Shown in pieces: positions 41,649-50,882 of a DNA stretch of 64,000 nucleotides (position 1 is its first letter; each line of letters opens with the position of its first letter). The stretch comes from Clostridiales bacterium (lineage in GTDB: Bacteria; Bacillota; Clostridia; Peptostreptococcales; Anaerovoracaceae), in contig CP042469.1 in NCBI GenBank assembly GCA_015243575.1, positions 186,001 to 250,000 on the forward strand. Direction: 5' to 3'. A model generated the notes under the pieces. The model worked only from the letters and a program-made list of their open reading frames with translations. It searched no databases and had not been told where the DNA came from. The position numbers and the translations under genes are program-made.

Positions 41649-43929
41649 CGTTTTCCTCCCTTTCAATTTGAACCAGACAGGTATGGGACGGATTTCCAAA
41701 GGCCAAAGGCGTTGGTTGATATTTTGTCAGTGTATTGACACAGCCTCGTGTATCGGTTCCGTTTTCATCGGGCGTCCACCATGCTCCTTGCGGAATGGAT
41801 ACGACGCCGGGCATAACCCGGACGGTGACCTTCGCCGCAAGGCTTACGATACCCCGTGAATTGAAAACCCTCACCCGGTCGCCGCTGAGGATCGACCTTG
41901 CTTCGGCATCCTTCGTATTGATCCAAACCGCATGGGGTTCCACTTCTTCCATGAGTTCTGAATTATCAAAGGTAGAGTGAACTCTGCGCTTCGTATGGTG
42001 ACCGATGCACTGAAGCGGATATTCTTGGGTCAGTTCGTCCTCCGGACCTTCCCAGGCCGAGAGATACTTTGGAACCGCAGGAATATCGCTCTGTTGTTTT
42101 TCCCAGAGAGCTTTGGAAAAGACTTCGATCTTGCCGGAAGGTGTGGGAAACGGATTGTTCTCAGGATCTGAAATCTGAGCTTCAAAGGCAATGCAAGGCT
42201 TTGCATGTTCCCATCGATAGATTCCCTGCTGTTTGAACGTCTCGTAATCTGGAAAACCCGGGTTCTTTTCCGCTGTCTTATCGACCAGATATCGGTGCCA
42301 GTCAGAAAGCGTCCTGCCCTCAGTGAACGGTTCCCGCAGGCCGAGCTTCCCGGCCAGATCACTGATCCAATCATATCCGTTGCGGCATTCCCCCAGAGGT
42401 TTAACCGCCTGATTCATAAAAAGAACGAAATCATCCGGGTCCCAGGGTTTGATGATATCATCCCGCTCATACATACTGTCAGAAGGAAGAAGAATATCGG
42501 CAAACCTTGTACTGGGTGTGATGAAGTGATCGCTGGCTGCGATAAAGCGGACGAGCTCCTCGTCCTCCAGTATTTTTTTCGTGCTGTTGATATCGGAATG
42601 CTGATTGATCAGGCAGTTGCCTCCCAGATTCAGCAAGAGTTTAATATTGGATTTGAGTCCGTCTGCACCCCGTACGCTGTCCTCCGGACCCATCTCTTTT
42701 CCGCGCAGGATGGCGTCGGGCCAGCAGAACATGGATATCTGCGCAGGATTGGGATTGATCGAAGGTATGGAGGCTACAAAAGGATCCCGTGCTGCGTAGC
42801 CGCTGCCGGAAGCCCAGCCGCCGCTGATTCCTATATTGCTGGTCATGGCAGCCAGAACCGTACCTCCCCGGACGATCTGCTCTCCGTAAGCATGGCGCTG
42901 GGGGCCAAGTCCCTGAATCAGAGCGCCAGGTTTCACCGTAGCGTATTCCCGCGCAAGGGCCGTGATGGTTTCAGCAGGGATTCCTGTGATGGCTTCTGCC
43001 CAGATCGGCGTCTTGGGAATCCCATCGGGGCCTAGTCCAAGGACATAGCTTTTATAAGAATTTCCGTAAGGGATTCCCTCCGGCATGTGTTCTTCATCGA
43101 AACCAAGGCAGTAACGATCGAGAAACGACTGGTCCTGAAGGTTTTCTTTTACCATCACATAGGCCATCGCGTCAAACAGCGCATTGTCTGTGGTTGGACG
43201 GATTGGAATCCACTGGTCGGCAAGCGTCGCTGCAGTTGCGGAATACATGGGATCAATGCAGATAATCTTCGTTCCGGATTCGCGAAGCTTCCTTAAATAA
43301 TATGCAGTGTTGGTGCCGCTGATCATTTCAGCGGGATTCCAGCCCACAAGAATCACGAGTTTGGAATTTAATATATCTTCTCTGCTGTTGCCCGTTGCGG
43401 TGGTTCCGTAGGTGTAGGGGGTTGCTGCCTGGGTACAGGCAGAGCTGTAAGAGCCATAGTAGGACAGGTAGCCGCCAAAGAGCCCAAGCAATCGGCGCAT
43501 CCATGTACGTTCGCTGATCAGTCCCGGATTTCCGGTGGCATAGGGCAAATAGATCCCATCCGGGCCGAACTCATTCCGAACAGCGATGAGATTCTCTGCG
43601 ATGGTATTTAACGCTTCCTCCCAGGTGATCCGTTGGAATTTTCCTTCGCCTCGTTTTCCAATTCTCTTCAGTGGATATTGGATTCGATCCGGATGATACA
43701 TATGGGAACGGTAAGCGCGGCAGCGAAGGCAGCCCCTTAGCTGGAGCGCCTTTTCCTCAGGAATATCATCCTCTGTTGAAATTCGGACGATCGTATTCCC
43801 TTTGACATGGAGCTTCAGAACACATCTGCCTCCGCAGTTCAGTGCGCCGGAGGAGCGTACTACCCGTTCTTCTTGATCTCCCTCTGACAAGTATTCTATT
43901 TTCATGTCTTTGCTCTTTCTAATTTTCAT
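41626..43929 (-). CDS. DmsA-like molybdopterin oxidoreductase
   Basis: 767 residues, DMSO/TMAO-reductase-like family. The Mo-ligand region GSYSSACTQAATPYTYG aligns with the Ser-ligated DmsA motif. The C-terminus GCVNTLTKYQPTPLAFGNPSHTCLVQIE is DmsA-like. No Tat signal, so it is cytoplasmic, unlike periplasmic DmsA. The N-terminal cluster site is unusual. DmsA has CxxxCxxxC here, but this protein has SSGALNCGGRC, lacking the first Cys. An extra Cys appears in GCLRCRAY, where relatives have CLRGRAY. Preceded on the same strand by an AraC regulator (11 nt). Confidence 0.88.
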   Translation of the reverse strand: MKIRKSKDMKIEYLSEGDQEERVVRSSGALNCGGRCVLKLHVKGNTIVRISTEDDIPEEKALQLRGCLRCRAYRSHMYHPDRIQYPLKRIGKRGEGKFQRITWEEALNTIAENLIAVRNEFGPDGIYLPYATGNPGLISERTWMRRLLGLFGGYLSYYGSYSSACTQAATPYTYGTTATGNSREDILNSKLVILVGWNPAEMISGTNTAYYLRKLRESGTKIICIDPMYSATAATLADQWIPIRPTTDNALFDAMAYVMVKENLQDQSFLDRYCLGFDEEHMPEGIPYGNSYKSYVLGLGPDGIPKTPIWAEAITGIPAETITALAREYATVKPGALIQGLGPQRHAYGEQIVRGGTVLAAMTSNIGISGGWASGSGYAARDPFVASIPSINPNPAQISMFCWPDAILRGKEMGPEDSVRGADGLKSNIKLLLNLGGNCLINQHSDINSTKKILEDEELVRFIAASDHFITPSTRFADILLPSDSMYERDDIIKPWDPDDFVLFMNQAVKPLGECRNGYDWISDLAGKLGLREPFTEGRTLSDWHRYLVDKTAEKNPGFPDYETFKQQGIYRWEHAKPCIAFEAQISDPENNPFPTPSGKIEVFSKALWEKQQSDIPAVPKYLSAWEGPEDELTQEYPLQCIGHHTKRRVHSTFDNSELMEEVEPHAVWINTKDAEARSILSGDRVRVFNSRGIVSLAAKVTVRVMPGVVSIPQGAWWTPDENGTDTRGCVNTLTKYQPTPLAFGNPSHTCLVQIEREENDEHAIDH

Positions 43930-43940
43930 ACATTGCCTCT

Positions 43941-44831
43941 CTAGTTTTTTCTGTATTCTCTCGGTGTGGTTTTGAAGTACCGTTTGAACATCAGCGTGAA
44001 GTAACTGGGGTTTTCAAAGCCGCAGGAACGGGCGATATCGGTGATGCTGTCTGTACTGTTTCGTAGGAGCATAGAAGCCCCCTGCATCACTCGATATTTC
44101 AGAAGGTATTGCATCGGCGAAACCTGAATCACTCTCTGAAAACACCGGAGGCATTCCCGTTCCCCTATATTTACGGAGGCTGCAATATCAGGCAATACGA
44201 TGTTTTCTGCATAATGCTCGTGTATGAATGCCAGCATTTTTCTGATTCGAAGCTGATCCTGATCCGGCTTTGTGTGATGATCTCCCGGTTCGGGCAGAAA
44301 TTGGCGGTACATGATGAAACAGATACGGGAAAGGCTCTCCCGCACTTCAAATTCATAACCGATCATTTCTTCTTTCATTGAATCAAAGATATGAATCAAA
44401 TATTCGTTGATGTCGCGCATCCACTGCTGACCTGGACGAAAGAGGCAGCAATCGAGAGACTGCAGCTGCCGAAGCGGAGTAACGTATTTCTGTGAAAAGA
44501 CAGACGTTTCATCACCCATCAATTCGGGATGAAACACAAGGGAGAGCTTCTCGCAAAGATCCTCTGAAGTGCCGGTGTGCAGTACTTTTGCGTTGATAAA
44601 GACGGACTCACCTGAAGAAACGATCAGGGATTTTCCCGGTACCTGGAGCTTCAGTGTTCCTTTGATAATATAGATGAACTCCATTTCGTCGTGCCAGTGC
44701 CACGGAAATTCGTCGTATAAAACATCTGCATAGTCTGAAAAATAAGCAGCACATGGAAAATCCAGCGTTCCATGAGGCTTTAGCTCCCGGCGATCTCGGT
44801 TTAAATTCAATCCGCATTGCTGCAATGGCAT
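43941..44831 (-). CDS. AraC-family regulator with cupin sensor
   Basis: 296 residues. The N-terminal cupin domain contains FPWHWHDEMEFIYIIKG (metal or ligand site). The C-terminal double HTH includes IAASVNIGERECLRCF and DIARSCGFENPSYFTLMFKRY, the second AraC HTH. AAGGAGAA precedes the ATG. It lies 11 nt upstream of the dmsA-like gene and probably activates that pair. Confidence 0.9.
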   Translation of the reverse strand: MPLQQCGLNLNRDRRELKPHGTLDFPCAAYFSDYADVLYDEFPWHWHDEMEFIYIIKGTLKLQVPGKSLIVSSGESVFINAKVLHTGTSEDLCEKLSLVFHPELMGDETSVFSQKYVTPLRQLQSLDCCLFRPGQQWMRDINEYLIHIFDSMKEEMIGYEFEVRESLSRICFIMYRQFLPEPGDHHTKPDQDQLRIRKMLAFIHEHYAENIVLPDIAASVNIGERECLRCFQRVIQVSPMQYLLKYRVMQGASMLLRNSTDSITDIARSCGFENPSYFTLMFKRYFKTTPREYRKN

Positions 44832-44925
44832 TGGTCTTCTCCTTGTGTCGGTTTTCTTATATTATAAGTCCAAAATCATATTGTAACAAGGCGAAAAAGG
44901 CGGTAATCTTTAAATATCGGATTAA

Positions 44926-45088
44926 GACGTGTCTGAAAATCCATTGCACCCCTCTGAACGCTCCGATTTGTGGGATACCGTGTGTTACAAATTTGAGCAT
45001 GTAGTGCCACTACATGCTCAAATTTGCGCCTTGTCTACCGCAAATCGTGGGCGCTCAGACCGGCACAAGCAACTTTTGGGCACGCCCT
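44926..45088. mobile_element. Long imperfect palindrome, MITE-like
   Basis: A ~163-nt element symmetrical about 45007. The core is a perfect 19-bp inverted repeat with a 1-nt loop (44988-45006 and 45008-45026). Outward from it, TCTGAaCG (44953-44960) pairs with 45052-45059, CGATTTG with CAAATCG, and near the ends GTGTCTGAAAA resembles the complement of TTTTGGGCAC. It contains no gene. Terminal inverted repeats without a transposase fit a MITE or a folded RNA element. It lies in the otherwise gene-free 44832-45135. Confidence 0.6.
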
Positions 45089-45135
45089 GGGAAGCGCGAA
45101 TCAGCGATTCCCGGAGGAACAGCAGGAGGTATTAC

Positions 45136-46305
45136 GTGATTCAATTATTGCTTGTGATCATATATCTGTCTTTCATCAGCCTGGGTTTGCCCGATGCACT
45201 GCTGGGGTCTGCCTGGCCGAGTATGCATCAGGAACTTTCAGTACCTGTTTCCTATGCTGGTGTTATTTCACTAATCATCGCCGTAGGCACCATTGTGTCC
45301 AGCTTGCTTTGCGCCCGCTTGGTACGGAAACTGGGAACGGGAAAGCTGACTACCATCAGTGTTGGAATGACCGCAATTGCTCTGATGGGCTTTGCTCTGT
45401 CGCATAATATATGGTTGATATTTCTTTGGGCGGTTCCCTACGGTCTCGGAGCCGGTTCTGTTGATGCAGCTTTGAACCATTTTGTTGCAGCACATTACAA
45501 GGCAAAGCATATGAGCTGGCTGCACAGTTTTTGGGGTGTCGGAGCAACCCTGGGACCCTATATCATGGGAGCCTGTCTGACAAATCAACTGGGATGGCAT
45601 TATGGCTACGGGATTGTTTCCATCATTCAGATTGTACTGACTGCAGCACTGATATTTTCTCTCCCGTTATGGAAGCGTGCGGGTGAAGTGCAGGAATTAG
45701 AGCAGCAAAATACCTCCATGATCAGTATTGGAAGGCTGCTTTCCGTTCCGAGAGTCAAACATATCTTGATTGCCTTTTTCTGTTACTGTTCTTTGGAACT
45801 GACAGCTGGGCTTTGGGGAAGCAGCTATATGGTGATGCAGAAGGGATTTCCCACCGAACTTGCTGCATCCACTATCGCCTTATTTTATCTTGGCATAACC
45901 GGAGGAAGGTTTCTGAGCGGTTTCCTAACAATGCGTTTCAGCAACAAGACCATGATACGCCTTGGTCAAGGCATCGGATTGATTGGGATTGTCCTTCTTT
46001 GGTTCGCGGTTCATTATCTGACCGTTTGTACTGGCTTTATCCTCATTGGAATGGGGTGTGCACCGATTTACCCCAGCTTGCTTCACCAGACGCCGGACCG
46101 CTTTGGAAAAGAACTGTCTCAATCTATGATGGGGCTGCAGATGGCCTGCGCTTATGTGGGAAATACGGTTTCACCGCTTCTATGCGGATTTCTCATCGGC
46201 AACATCAGCAGCGTTCTATACCCATTGATACTGCTGGTATATCTTGTTGCCATGATGATCATGGTGGAATTTTGCAATCGGAAGGAAGCTCAATTACTCC
46301 ACTAA
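45136..46305 (+). CDS. MFS transporter (sugar/fucose-permease-like)
   Basis: 389 residues and about 12 helices from the GTG at 45136, where AGGAGG (45124-45129) is well placed. A longer in-frame reading from 44929 would translate the palindromic element and adds no membrane-protein-like sequence, so it is rejected. The first helix is LLLVIIYLSFISLGLPDALLG. Relatives include FHS-type sugar permeases. The substrate is unknown. Confidence 0.8.
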   Translation: MIQLLLVIIYLSFISLGLPDALLGSAWPSMHQELSVPVSYAGVISLIIAVGTIVSSLLCARLVRKLGTGKLTTISVGMTAIALMGFALSHNIWLIFLWAVPYGLGAGSVDAALNHFVAAHYKAKHMSWLHSFWGVGATLGPYIMGACLTNQLGWHYGYGIVSIIQIVLTAALIFSLPLWKRAGEVQELEQQNTSMISIGRLLSVPRVKHILIAFFCYCSLELTAGLWGSSYMVMQKGFPTELAASTIALFYLGITGGRFLSGFLTMRFSNKTMIRLGQGIGLIGIVLLWFAVHYLTVCTGFILIGMGCAPIYPSLLHQTPDRFGKELSQSMMGLQMACAYVGNTVSPLLCGFLIGNISSVLYPLILLVYLVAMMIMVEFCNRKEAQLLH

Positions 46306-46345
46306 ATTGTTGTTAATATCGTTGGTACACAAATATTTGAAAGTA

Positions 46346-46384
46346 AAAAAGTGAAGGATTTTGATTACAAATCCTTCACTTTTT
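46346..46384. terminator. Bidirectional terminator overlapping the asrC end
   Basis: Perfect 16-bp stem (46346-46361 and 46369-46384) with a 7-nt loop and A/T tracts at both ends. It serves the MFS gene and the converging asrC-like gene, and its right arm is also the last codons of asrC. Confidence 0.9.
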
Positions 46385-47222
46385 CATTCAGCATATCCCA
46401 ACCGATGCGATCCAGCATGGTGCTGAACCGTTCGCCTTTATTTCCGTATTGGTCAAACAATTGCAACGCAGCCTCAATGATCTGAAACAGTTTCTCTTTT
46501 GAGTGAATTACCGGAAGAAGCTGCCTGCCGATGACGATGCGGTTGCCATATAATCCGCCGAAATAGAGGACGAATCCGCTCTCTCCCTGCCAGGAACTCC
46601 GAGGACATTTCTTAAGGCATCTTCCACAACTCAAGCAGTTTTCCTTTCGGAAGGAAAGCTGCCTATTAGGCTGATCCACAAGAATCGCGTCTGCAGGGCA
46701 AAGCTTCTGGCATAGACCGCAGTAAGTGCAGTTTTCGCCGGTCCATGCAGGGACCATAGCTCCTTTGATACCAATATCATTTTCTTCGGCCTTCAGGCAG
46801 TTGTTTCGGCATCCGGTGATGCCCAGTTTGAACTTATGGGGAACCGGTCTTCCTCCAAACCGTTCATCCAGCTCTCTGGCGAGGAGGGCTGTGTCGATGA
46901 GTCCGCTTTGACAGACCCCATTGCCTTGACAGGCAGTAATCGTTCGGACTTTGGGACCGGTTGAGGCCGGTTCCATCTTTTCCTGAGCGAGAAATTCAAG
47001 TACGGCATCGATCTCATCCTCTTTGATGAAAGGCACTTCTATGCTTTGCCTTGCGGTAAGATGCACGGCGCCGTTTCCATATTTTTTTGCCAGTTTATAA
47101 ACACTGTTCAGTTGTTTCGCTGTGACCTGGCCTCCCACGATTTTAATTCGCAGCGAGTAACGCTGGTCTTGAATCTGTTTTAAAAAGCCTCTGCTTTTCA
47201 GCTCTTTTTCATCCATTGCCAT
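46365..47222 (-). CDS. asrC: AsrC-like siroheme sulfite/nitrite reductase
   Basis: 285 residues. A nitrite/sulfite reductase ferredoxin-like half-domain comes first, then the siroheme/4Fe-4S site TACQGNGVC (CX5C) and GCRNNC (CX3C), and two ferredoxin motifs CTYCGLCQKLCP and CLSCGRCLKKCP between and after. This is the layout of AsrC, the catalytic subunit that reduces sulfite to sulfide. The ATG at 47222 gives family-like length; an ATG at 47261 with AAGGGA is an alternative. No asrA or asrB adjoins it; the nearest AsrAB-like genes are about 22 kb away. Confidence 0.8.
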   Translation of the reverse strand: MAMDEKELKSRGFLKQIQDQRYSLRIKIVGGQVTAKQLNSVYKLAKKYGNGAVHLTARQSIEVPFIKEDEIDAVLEFLAQEKMEPASTGPKVRTITACQGNGVCQSGLIDTALLARELDERFGGRPVPHKFKLGITGCRNNCLKAEENDIGIKGAMVPAWTGENCTYCGLCQKLCPADAILVDQPNRQLSFRKENCLSCGRCLKKCPRSSWQGESGFVLYFGGLYGNRIVIGRQLLPVIHSKEKLFQIIEAALQLFDQYGNKGERFSTMLDRIGWDMLNEKVKDL

Positions 47223-47275
47223 ATTGTTTCTCTTTTCATTTTTATTTTTCAGGACAGACATAAGATGATCCCTTG

Positions 47276-47291
47276 TGTGAAATATATCACG
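47276..47291. promoter_or_regulatory. CRP/FNR-like site in the asrC leader
   Basis: TGTGA-N6-TCACG, one mismatch from the CRP/FNR-family consensus TGTGA-N6-TCACA. It lies downstream of the promoter (about +56 to +71), so a bound protein would act as a block. The factor is not identified in the window. Confidence 0.35.
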
Positions 47292-47353
47292 ATCGATGAC
47301 ACTTAATGTTTGCATCACCTGAAACGTTCCTATGAAAACCATATTCTCAGGTC

Positions 47354-47382
47354 ATTATATAATGGGTTCTTTTTATGGTCAA
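47354..47382 (-). promoter_or_regulatory. Promoter of the asrC-like gene
   Basis: On the minus strand: TTGACC (47382-47377), 17 nt, TATAAT (47359-47354). The predicted transcript starts near 47347, leaving a leader of about 125 nt before the ATG at 47222. Confidence 0.85.
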
Positions 47383-47409
47383 GTGCGTTAAAGTTTACGA
47401 ATCTATGAT

Positions 47410-49512
47410 TTACAGTTCTTCTGACAGAATCTGATAAATGGGTGCCCCTTCGCATTGAGAGGGGATTCGGGTACCAAGGAGAACCGACATAGTAGGTGTT
47501 ACATCTACCTGACGAATCACTCGTTCTGTTACATAATTTGTTTTGATGCCCTGTCCGGCAGCAATGAACACCGGTGCTGCAGAGGTATTATAATATCCTT
47601 CAGCGGTGGTTAGCCCGTCACCGTGGAGCCGGTTGAAACCCTCCTCGATGGTGAAGAAGATATCGCCGCATTCTGGTCCGTTGGTGCCAAGGAGGATCGC
47701 ATCTTTATTTCTCAGTGCAATTCCCACAACTCGTTTTCCAGTGGATTGATCCCTGTATTGGTATAAATCCGATATGATCTGTTCTTCCAGAGCATATTTG
47801 TCCTGCGGATCTACGATGCCGTAGGGATCCCTGCCTTGCAGATTGATATAGATATAGTTGCTTCGGATCTGAACCGCACGGGTTTTCTCCCAGTCCACTT
47901 CGTCCATAGAATTGCCCTCGCCATCTTTCTTCAGTACGGTATAGCCCAATTCCTCCATAACACCGGTATTCAACCCGCCGTATTCCCCCAAAATGGGAGG
48001 GACATTTTCACCGACCAGCAGCCCGTGATCAGAGACGATGAGGATGGTGAAACCTTCGTCAAGATAATGCAGGAAGCGGCCCAGGTATTTGTCTGTCTGC
48101 AGATAGAAGCGTTCCATCAATGCCTGATAAACCGTTTCGTCGGTATGGCTCCATGGCGTCAGCGTCTTTCCAAGATGCCAGATCTGATGACCTGCGCAAT
48201 CGATATTATGCAAATGGCTGAGCACCACACTGTAGCCTTCTGTATCAATCAGGTGTTCCAGACAGTCTGCCTGCCACTGGCAGTAGCTGTCCCAGGAGGG
48301 TTCAAATACCTGATCAACCAGCTCGGAATCCTCGCCTCCGATGAGGCTGACCGGAGGAATATGACCTACTTCTTTCAGGATTTTATCATGAACCGATGAA
48401 GGATGCCACAGCATGTTATTGGTTGTATCAAGGGCATTGCTGATCCAGAGGCGAAGATCTGTACCATCGGGGCTGAGCTCCAGGATCTTGTAAGATCTGC
48501 AGCATGGCTTGGTAATCCCCTTTTTTGTTGCATTATCAACTTTGGTGATTATTTCACCAACAGGAATGACGGCAAAGGGAGAGGCAGCTGATTTGGAATG
48601 ATAAAGGGAAACCACTCCATAGTTTCCGGAATCATCTTTTGTTATCAAACCATATCGGGATACCGTTCCCGCAGAAATCAGGAAGGAAAATTCCAGTGCC
48701 TCTTCTGGGGCCGCTGTCCAATCCGATGCCGGTTTGATGGGAGAAAAAACCTTGTCATAAGCAACCTTGGCACCGATCATCATTTCTGTATCGTCCAGAT
48801 CCTTTACATAGGTTCTGATCTCACCGCCTTTTCTTGCGGCATCCCCCCACCAAAGCTCCATCATTTCATCATCGGCATCCTGAGCAAAGCCGTAATTGGA
48901 ACCCTCTTCGGCGCTGCTGCGATGACCGCGCTCATTGGATGACAATACCTCATGGATATCAGTGATGTTGCAGCCGACACCGGCAGCTTTCTGTGTATGG
49001 GGAATAAAGCTTAGGCCATCTGTATTTTTTGATGCATAGATGATTTTCTCCCAATCCATCTGCGCAACGCCCATATTGACAGACCCTGGCTGAGTGCCGT
49101 CAACAACATGGAGCAGCGGATTTTGAGATGTGGGCGGCCAGGACGAGCCCGGCCAATGCCAGACCAGCGTTTTCATGTCTGCCTCTGTGGTGATATTCCA
49201 AATCGGTTCCGCCTTGCAGTTACGGGAATCCATATTGTAGACGACTGCATCCAAACTGTCCGGTGATTGTCTCCAATAGCATGTGATGCCGTGTGTGCCT
49301 GGATAAGCGCCGGTGGCCAGCGTGGTCCAGCAGGGCGGGGTGATTGTGGGATGCGCGCCAAGCATATCCAGACCTGTTCTGGCAGAACCCCGTTCAAGGT
49401 ATTTTTTTATATTCGGCAGCTTGCCTTCATCGACCATTCTTCTTGCAGTAACAGGGTCCATGCCGTCAATACCGAGAACGATCAGTTTTTTTGTTCTTTT
49501 CGTGCGATTCAT
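47410..49512 (-). CDS. Alkaline-phosphatase-superfamily phosphodiesterase/nucleotide pyrophosphatase
   Basis: 700 residues, type I phosphodiesterase family. The N-terminus LIVLGIDGMDPVTARRM has the first metal Asp. TITPPCWTTLATGAYPGTHGI holds the presumed Thr nucleophile. HLHNIDCAGHQ and IVSDHGLL supply the remaining metal ligands. It hydrolyses phosphate or sulfate mono- or diesters; no sulfatase CxPxR motif, so sulfatase is less likely. The ATG at 49512 has AAAGGAGG upstream. Divergent from a LysR gene that heads a taurine-type ABC importer, which suggests a shared substrate pathway. No signal peptide from this start. Confidence 0.85.
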   Translation of the reverse strand: MNRTKRTKKLIVLGIDGMDPVTARRMVDEGKLPNIKKYLERGSARTGLDMLGAHPTITPPCWTTLATGAYPGTHGITCYWRQSPDSLDAVVYNMDSRNCKAEPIWNITTEADMKTLVWHWPGSSWPPTSQNPLLHVVDGTQPGSVNMGVAQMDWEKIIYASKNTDGLSFIPHTQKAAGVGCNITDIHEVLSSNERGHRSSAEEGSNYGFAQDADDEMMELWWGDAARKGGEIRTYVKDLDDTEMMIGAKVAYDKVFSPIKPASDWTAAPEEALEFSFLISAGTVSRYGLITKDDSGNYGVVSLYHSKSAASPFAVIPVGEIITKVDNATKKGITKPCCRSYKILELSPDGTDLRLWISNALDTTNNMLWHPSSVHDKILKEVGHIPPVSLIGGEDSELVDQVFEPSWDSYCQWQADCLEHLIDTEGYSVVLSHLHNIDCAGHQIWHLGKTLTPWSHTDETVYQALMERFYLQTDKYLGRFLHYLDEGFTILIVSDHGLLVGENVPPILGEYGGLNTGVMEELGYTVLKKDGEGNSMDEVDWEKTRAVQIRSNYIYINLQGRDPYGIVDPQDKYALEEQIISDLYQYRDQSTGKRVVGIALRNKDAILLGTNGPECGDIFFTIEEGFNRLHGDGLTTAEGYYNTSAAPVFIAAGQGIKTNYVTERVIRQVDVTPTMSVLLGTRIPSQCEGAPIYQILSEEL

Positions 49513-49848
49513 AATTACCTCCTTTATTCCATTGATACCATAGTAAATGTTTTTATCATATATGAATAGGGGGAAAACAAGAATACCGGGTATCGAAAAT
49601 AGCGATATACAAGGAAAATTCATTGAAAGAAGGATTACGAACAATTGAGAGGGTCAGGAGGCATGTGAAACAGGAGGTAGAAACAGCAGGAGATAAAAAC
49701 ACAGGAGATAAAAACCACTTGACGAAAGAAAGGAAAATCGTTATAGTAACCTTAAATATTAAATCATACTATATATATATGAATACCTGATAAATATAGT
49801 GCTATTACAAATTCTTATAAAAAATCAACCGTAGAGAGGTGAAAAATT
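49513..49848. other. Divergent intergenic region with repeats and promoter
   Basis: No gene. It contains a 15-nt tandem repeat AGGAGATAAAAACAC (49688-49716, with a looser third unit before it) and the lysR promoter at 49719-49747. AT-rich sequence follows (49760-49800). Confidence 0.7.
49719..49747 (+). promoter_or_regulatory. Promoter of the lysR gene
   Basis: TTGACG (49719-49724), 17 nt, TATAGT (49742-49747). It is about 100 nt before the GTG start. Confidence 0.75.
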
Positions 49849-50754
49849 GTGAAATTCGAGCAATTATACCTATTTAAAGAAGCTGCCAAATATCATTCCA
49901 TCTCTGTAGCAGCTGAAAAAAACTTCATGTCCCAGTCCTCCATCAGCTATTCCATTATCAATTTGGAAAAAGAGCTGGGCATTGAGCTATTGCGAAGGAC
50001 CAATGCCGGTGTGACACCAACGCAAATCGGGGAGCTGGTGCTTCAGAAGACAGAGGATATCCTGAAGGCGGTTGACGAGATCAATGAGATGTCAAAAGAT
50101 CAGCGCAACGCAGGTGAGGTGAATATTAGCTGTATCCCTTGTATCTGCGACTGGATTATCCCCATCACACTACAAAAATTAAGTGAAACCTCTGCAGAGA
50201 TTTTGCTTTCTGTCACCACAGGAGAAAGCAGCCAGGTGGCACACAATGTTTCCGCAGGTATTTCTAAATTCGGCATTCTGATCAATTATGGGGAGCTTGA
50301 GCGGAATACAGACCTTCGCTATACGCCATTGTTTCAGGACGAATATGTGCTTTATGTGGGAGCGAAGTCGCCCTACTGGGAGAAGGAAAGCATTACATAC
50401 AGCGAGCTTCTGAAGGAGCCATATATCGCTTATCGGGATGAATTTAGAAAATACAACGGCGGTCTGACCAATATGATCGGAACGGATCAGCTGCCGAACA
50501 TTGTCTTTCGCACGGACAATCTGGATTCCATCAAAAGTATGATCACCCATAATCATTATGTCGCTTTTTTCCCCAGATATATGTCGGAATATGACTTCTA
50601 TGTACAAAGCGGCTGGATCAGGCGGCTGCCCATATCCGATAAGGCCCTTGGGTTTGAGGTTGGTTATGTGGAGAGCACGAAATATAAAACAAAGAAGATC
50701 GATAGAGTTGTCCTGAACCGGATCAAAGAAACCGTAGAAACCATAAACGCGTAA
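49849..50754 (+). CDS. LysR-family regulator
   Basis: 301 residues. N-terminal HTH YHSISVAAEKNFMSQSSISY (about residues 16-35), then the two-lobed effector domain. GTG start with GAGAGGTG upstream. It is followed by a permease, binding-protein and ATPase set, and is divergent from the phosphodiesterase. Regulators in this position commonly respond to the imported substrate or to sulfur status. Confidence 0.92.
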   Translation: MKFEQLYLFKEAAKYHSISVAAEKNFMSQSSISYSIINLEKELGIELLRRTNAGVTPTQIGELVLQKTEDILKAVDEINEMSKDQRNAGEVNISCIPCICDWIIPITLQKLSETSAEILLSVTTGESSQVAHNVSAGISKFGILINYGELERNTDLRYTPLFQDEYVLYVGAKSPYWEKESITYSELLKEPYIAYRDEFRKYNGGLTNMIGTDQLPNIVFRTDNLDSIKSMITHNHYVAFFPRYMSEYDFYVQSGWIRRLPISDKALGFEVGYVESTKYKTKKIDRVVLNRIKETVETINA

Positions 50755-50831
50755 GTGATGAATGGTCATGAAAATATTTGATACCCCATATGGAAGAAAA
50801 GGATATTCCAATGCAATCTATTTTGAGTTAA

Positions 50832-50861
50832 AGTAATCACATAAAATCATATATGATTACT
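50832..50861. promoter_or_regulatory. Inverted repeat upstream of the ABC importer
   Basis: AGTAATCA (50832-50839) and TGATTACT (50854-50861), perfect 8-bp arms. It sits directly before the ribosome site of the permease, a plausible LysR site or leader hairpin. Confidence 0.5.
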
Positions 50862-50882
50862 ATGTATTAGGAGGGAACTGAT

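Noticed and set aside
44929-45135. 69-codon N-terminal extension of the MFS transporter
   Set aside because: It would translate the palindromic element, has no membrane-protein character and ignores the AGGAGG at 45124. The GTG at 45136 is preferred.
45813-46316. 167-codon plus-strand frame within the MFS gene
   Set aside because: Alternate-frame shadow; the MFS frame has clear transmembrane pattern.
47410-49512. Sulfatase
   Set aside because: The C/S-x-P-x-R formylglycine motif is missing; the Thr nucleophile region fits phosphodiesterases.
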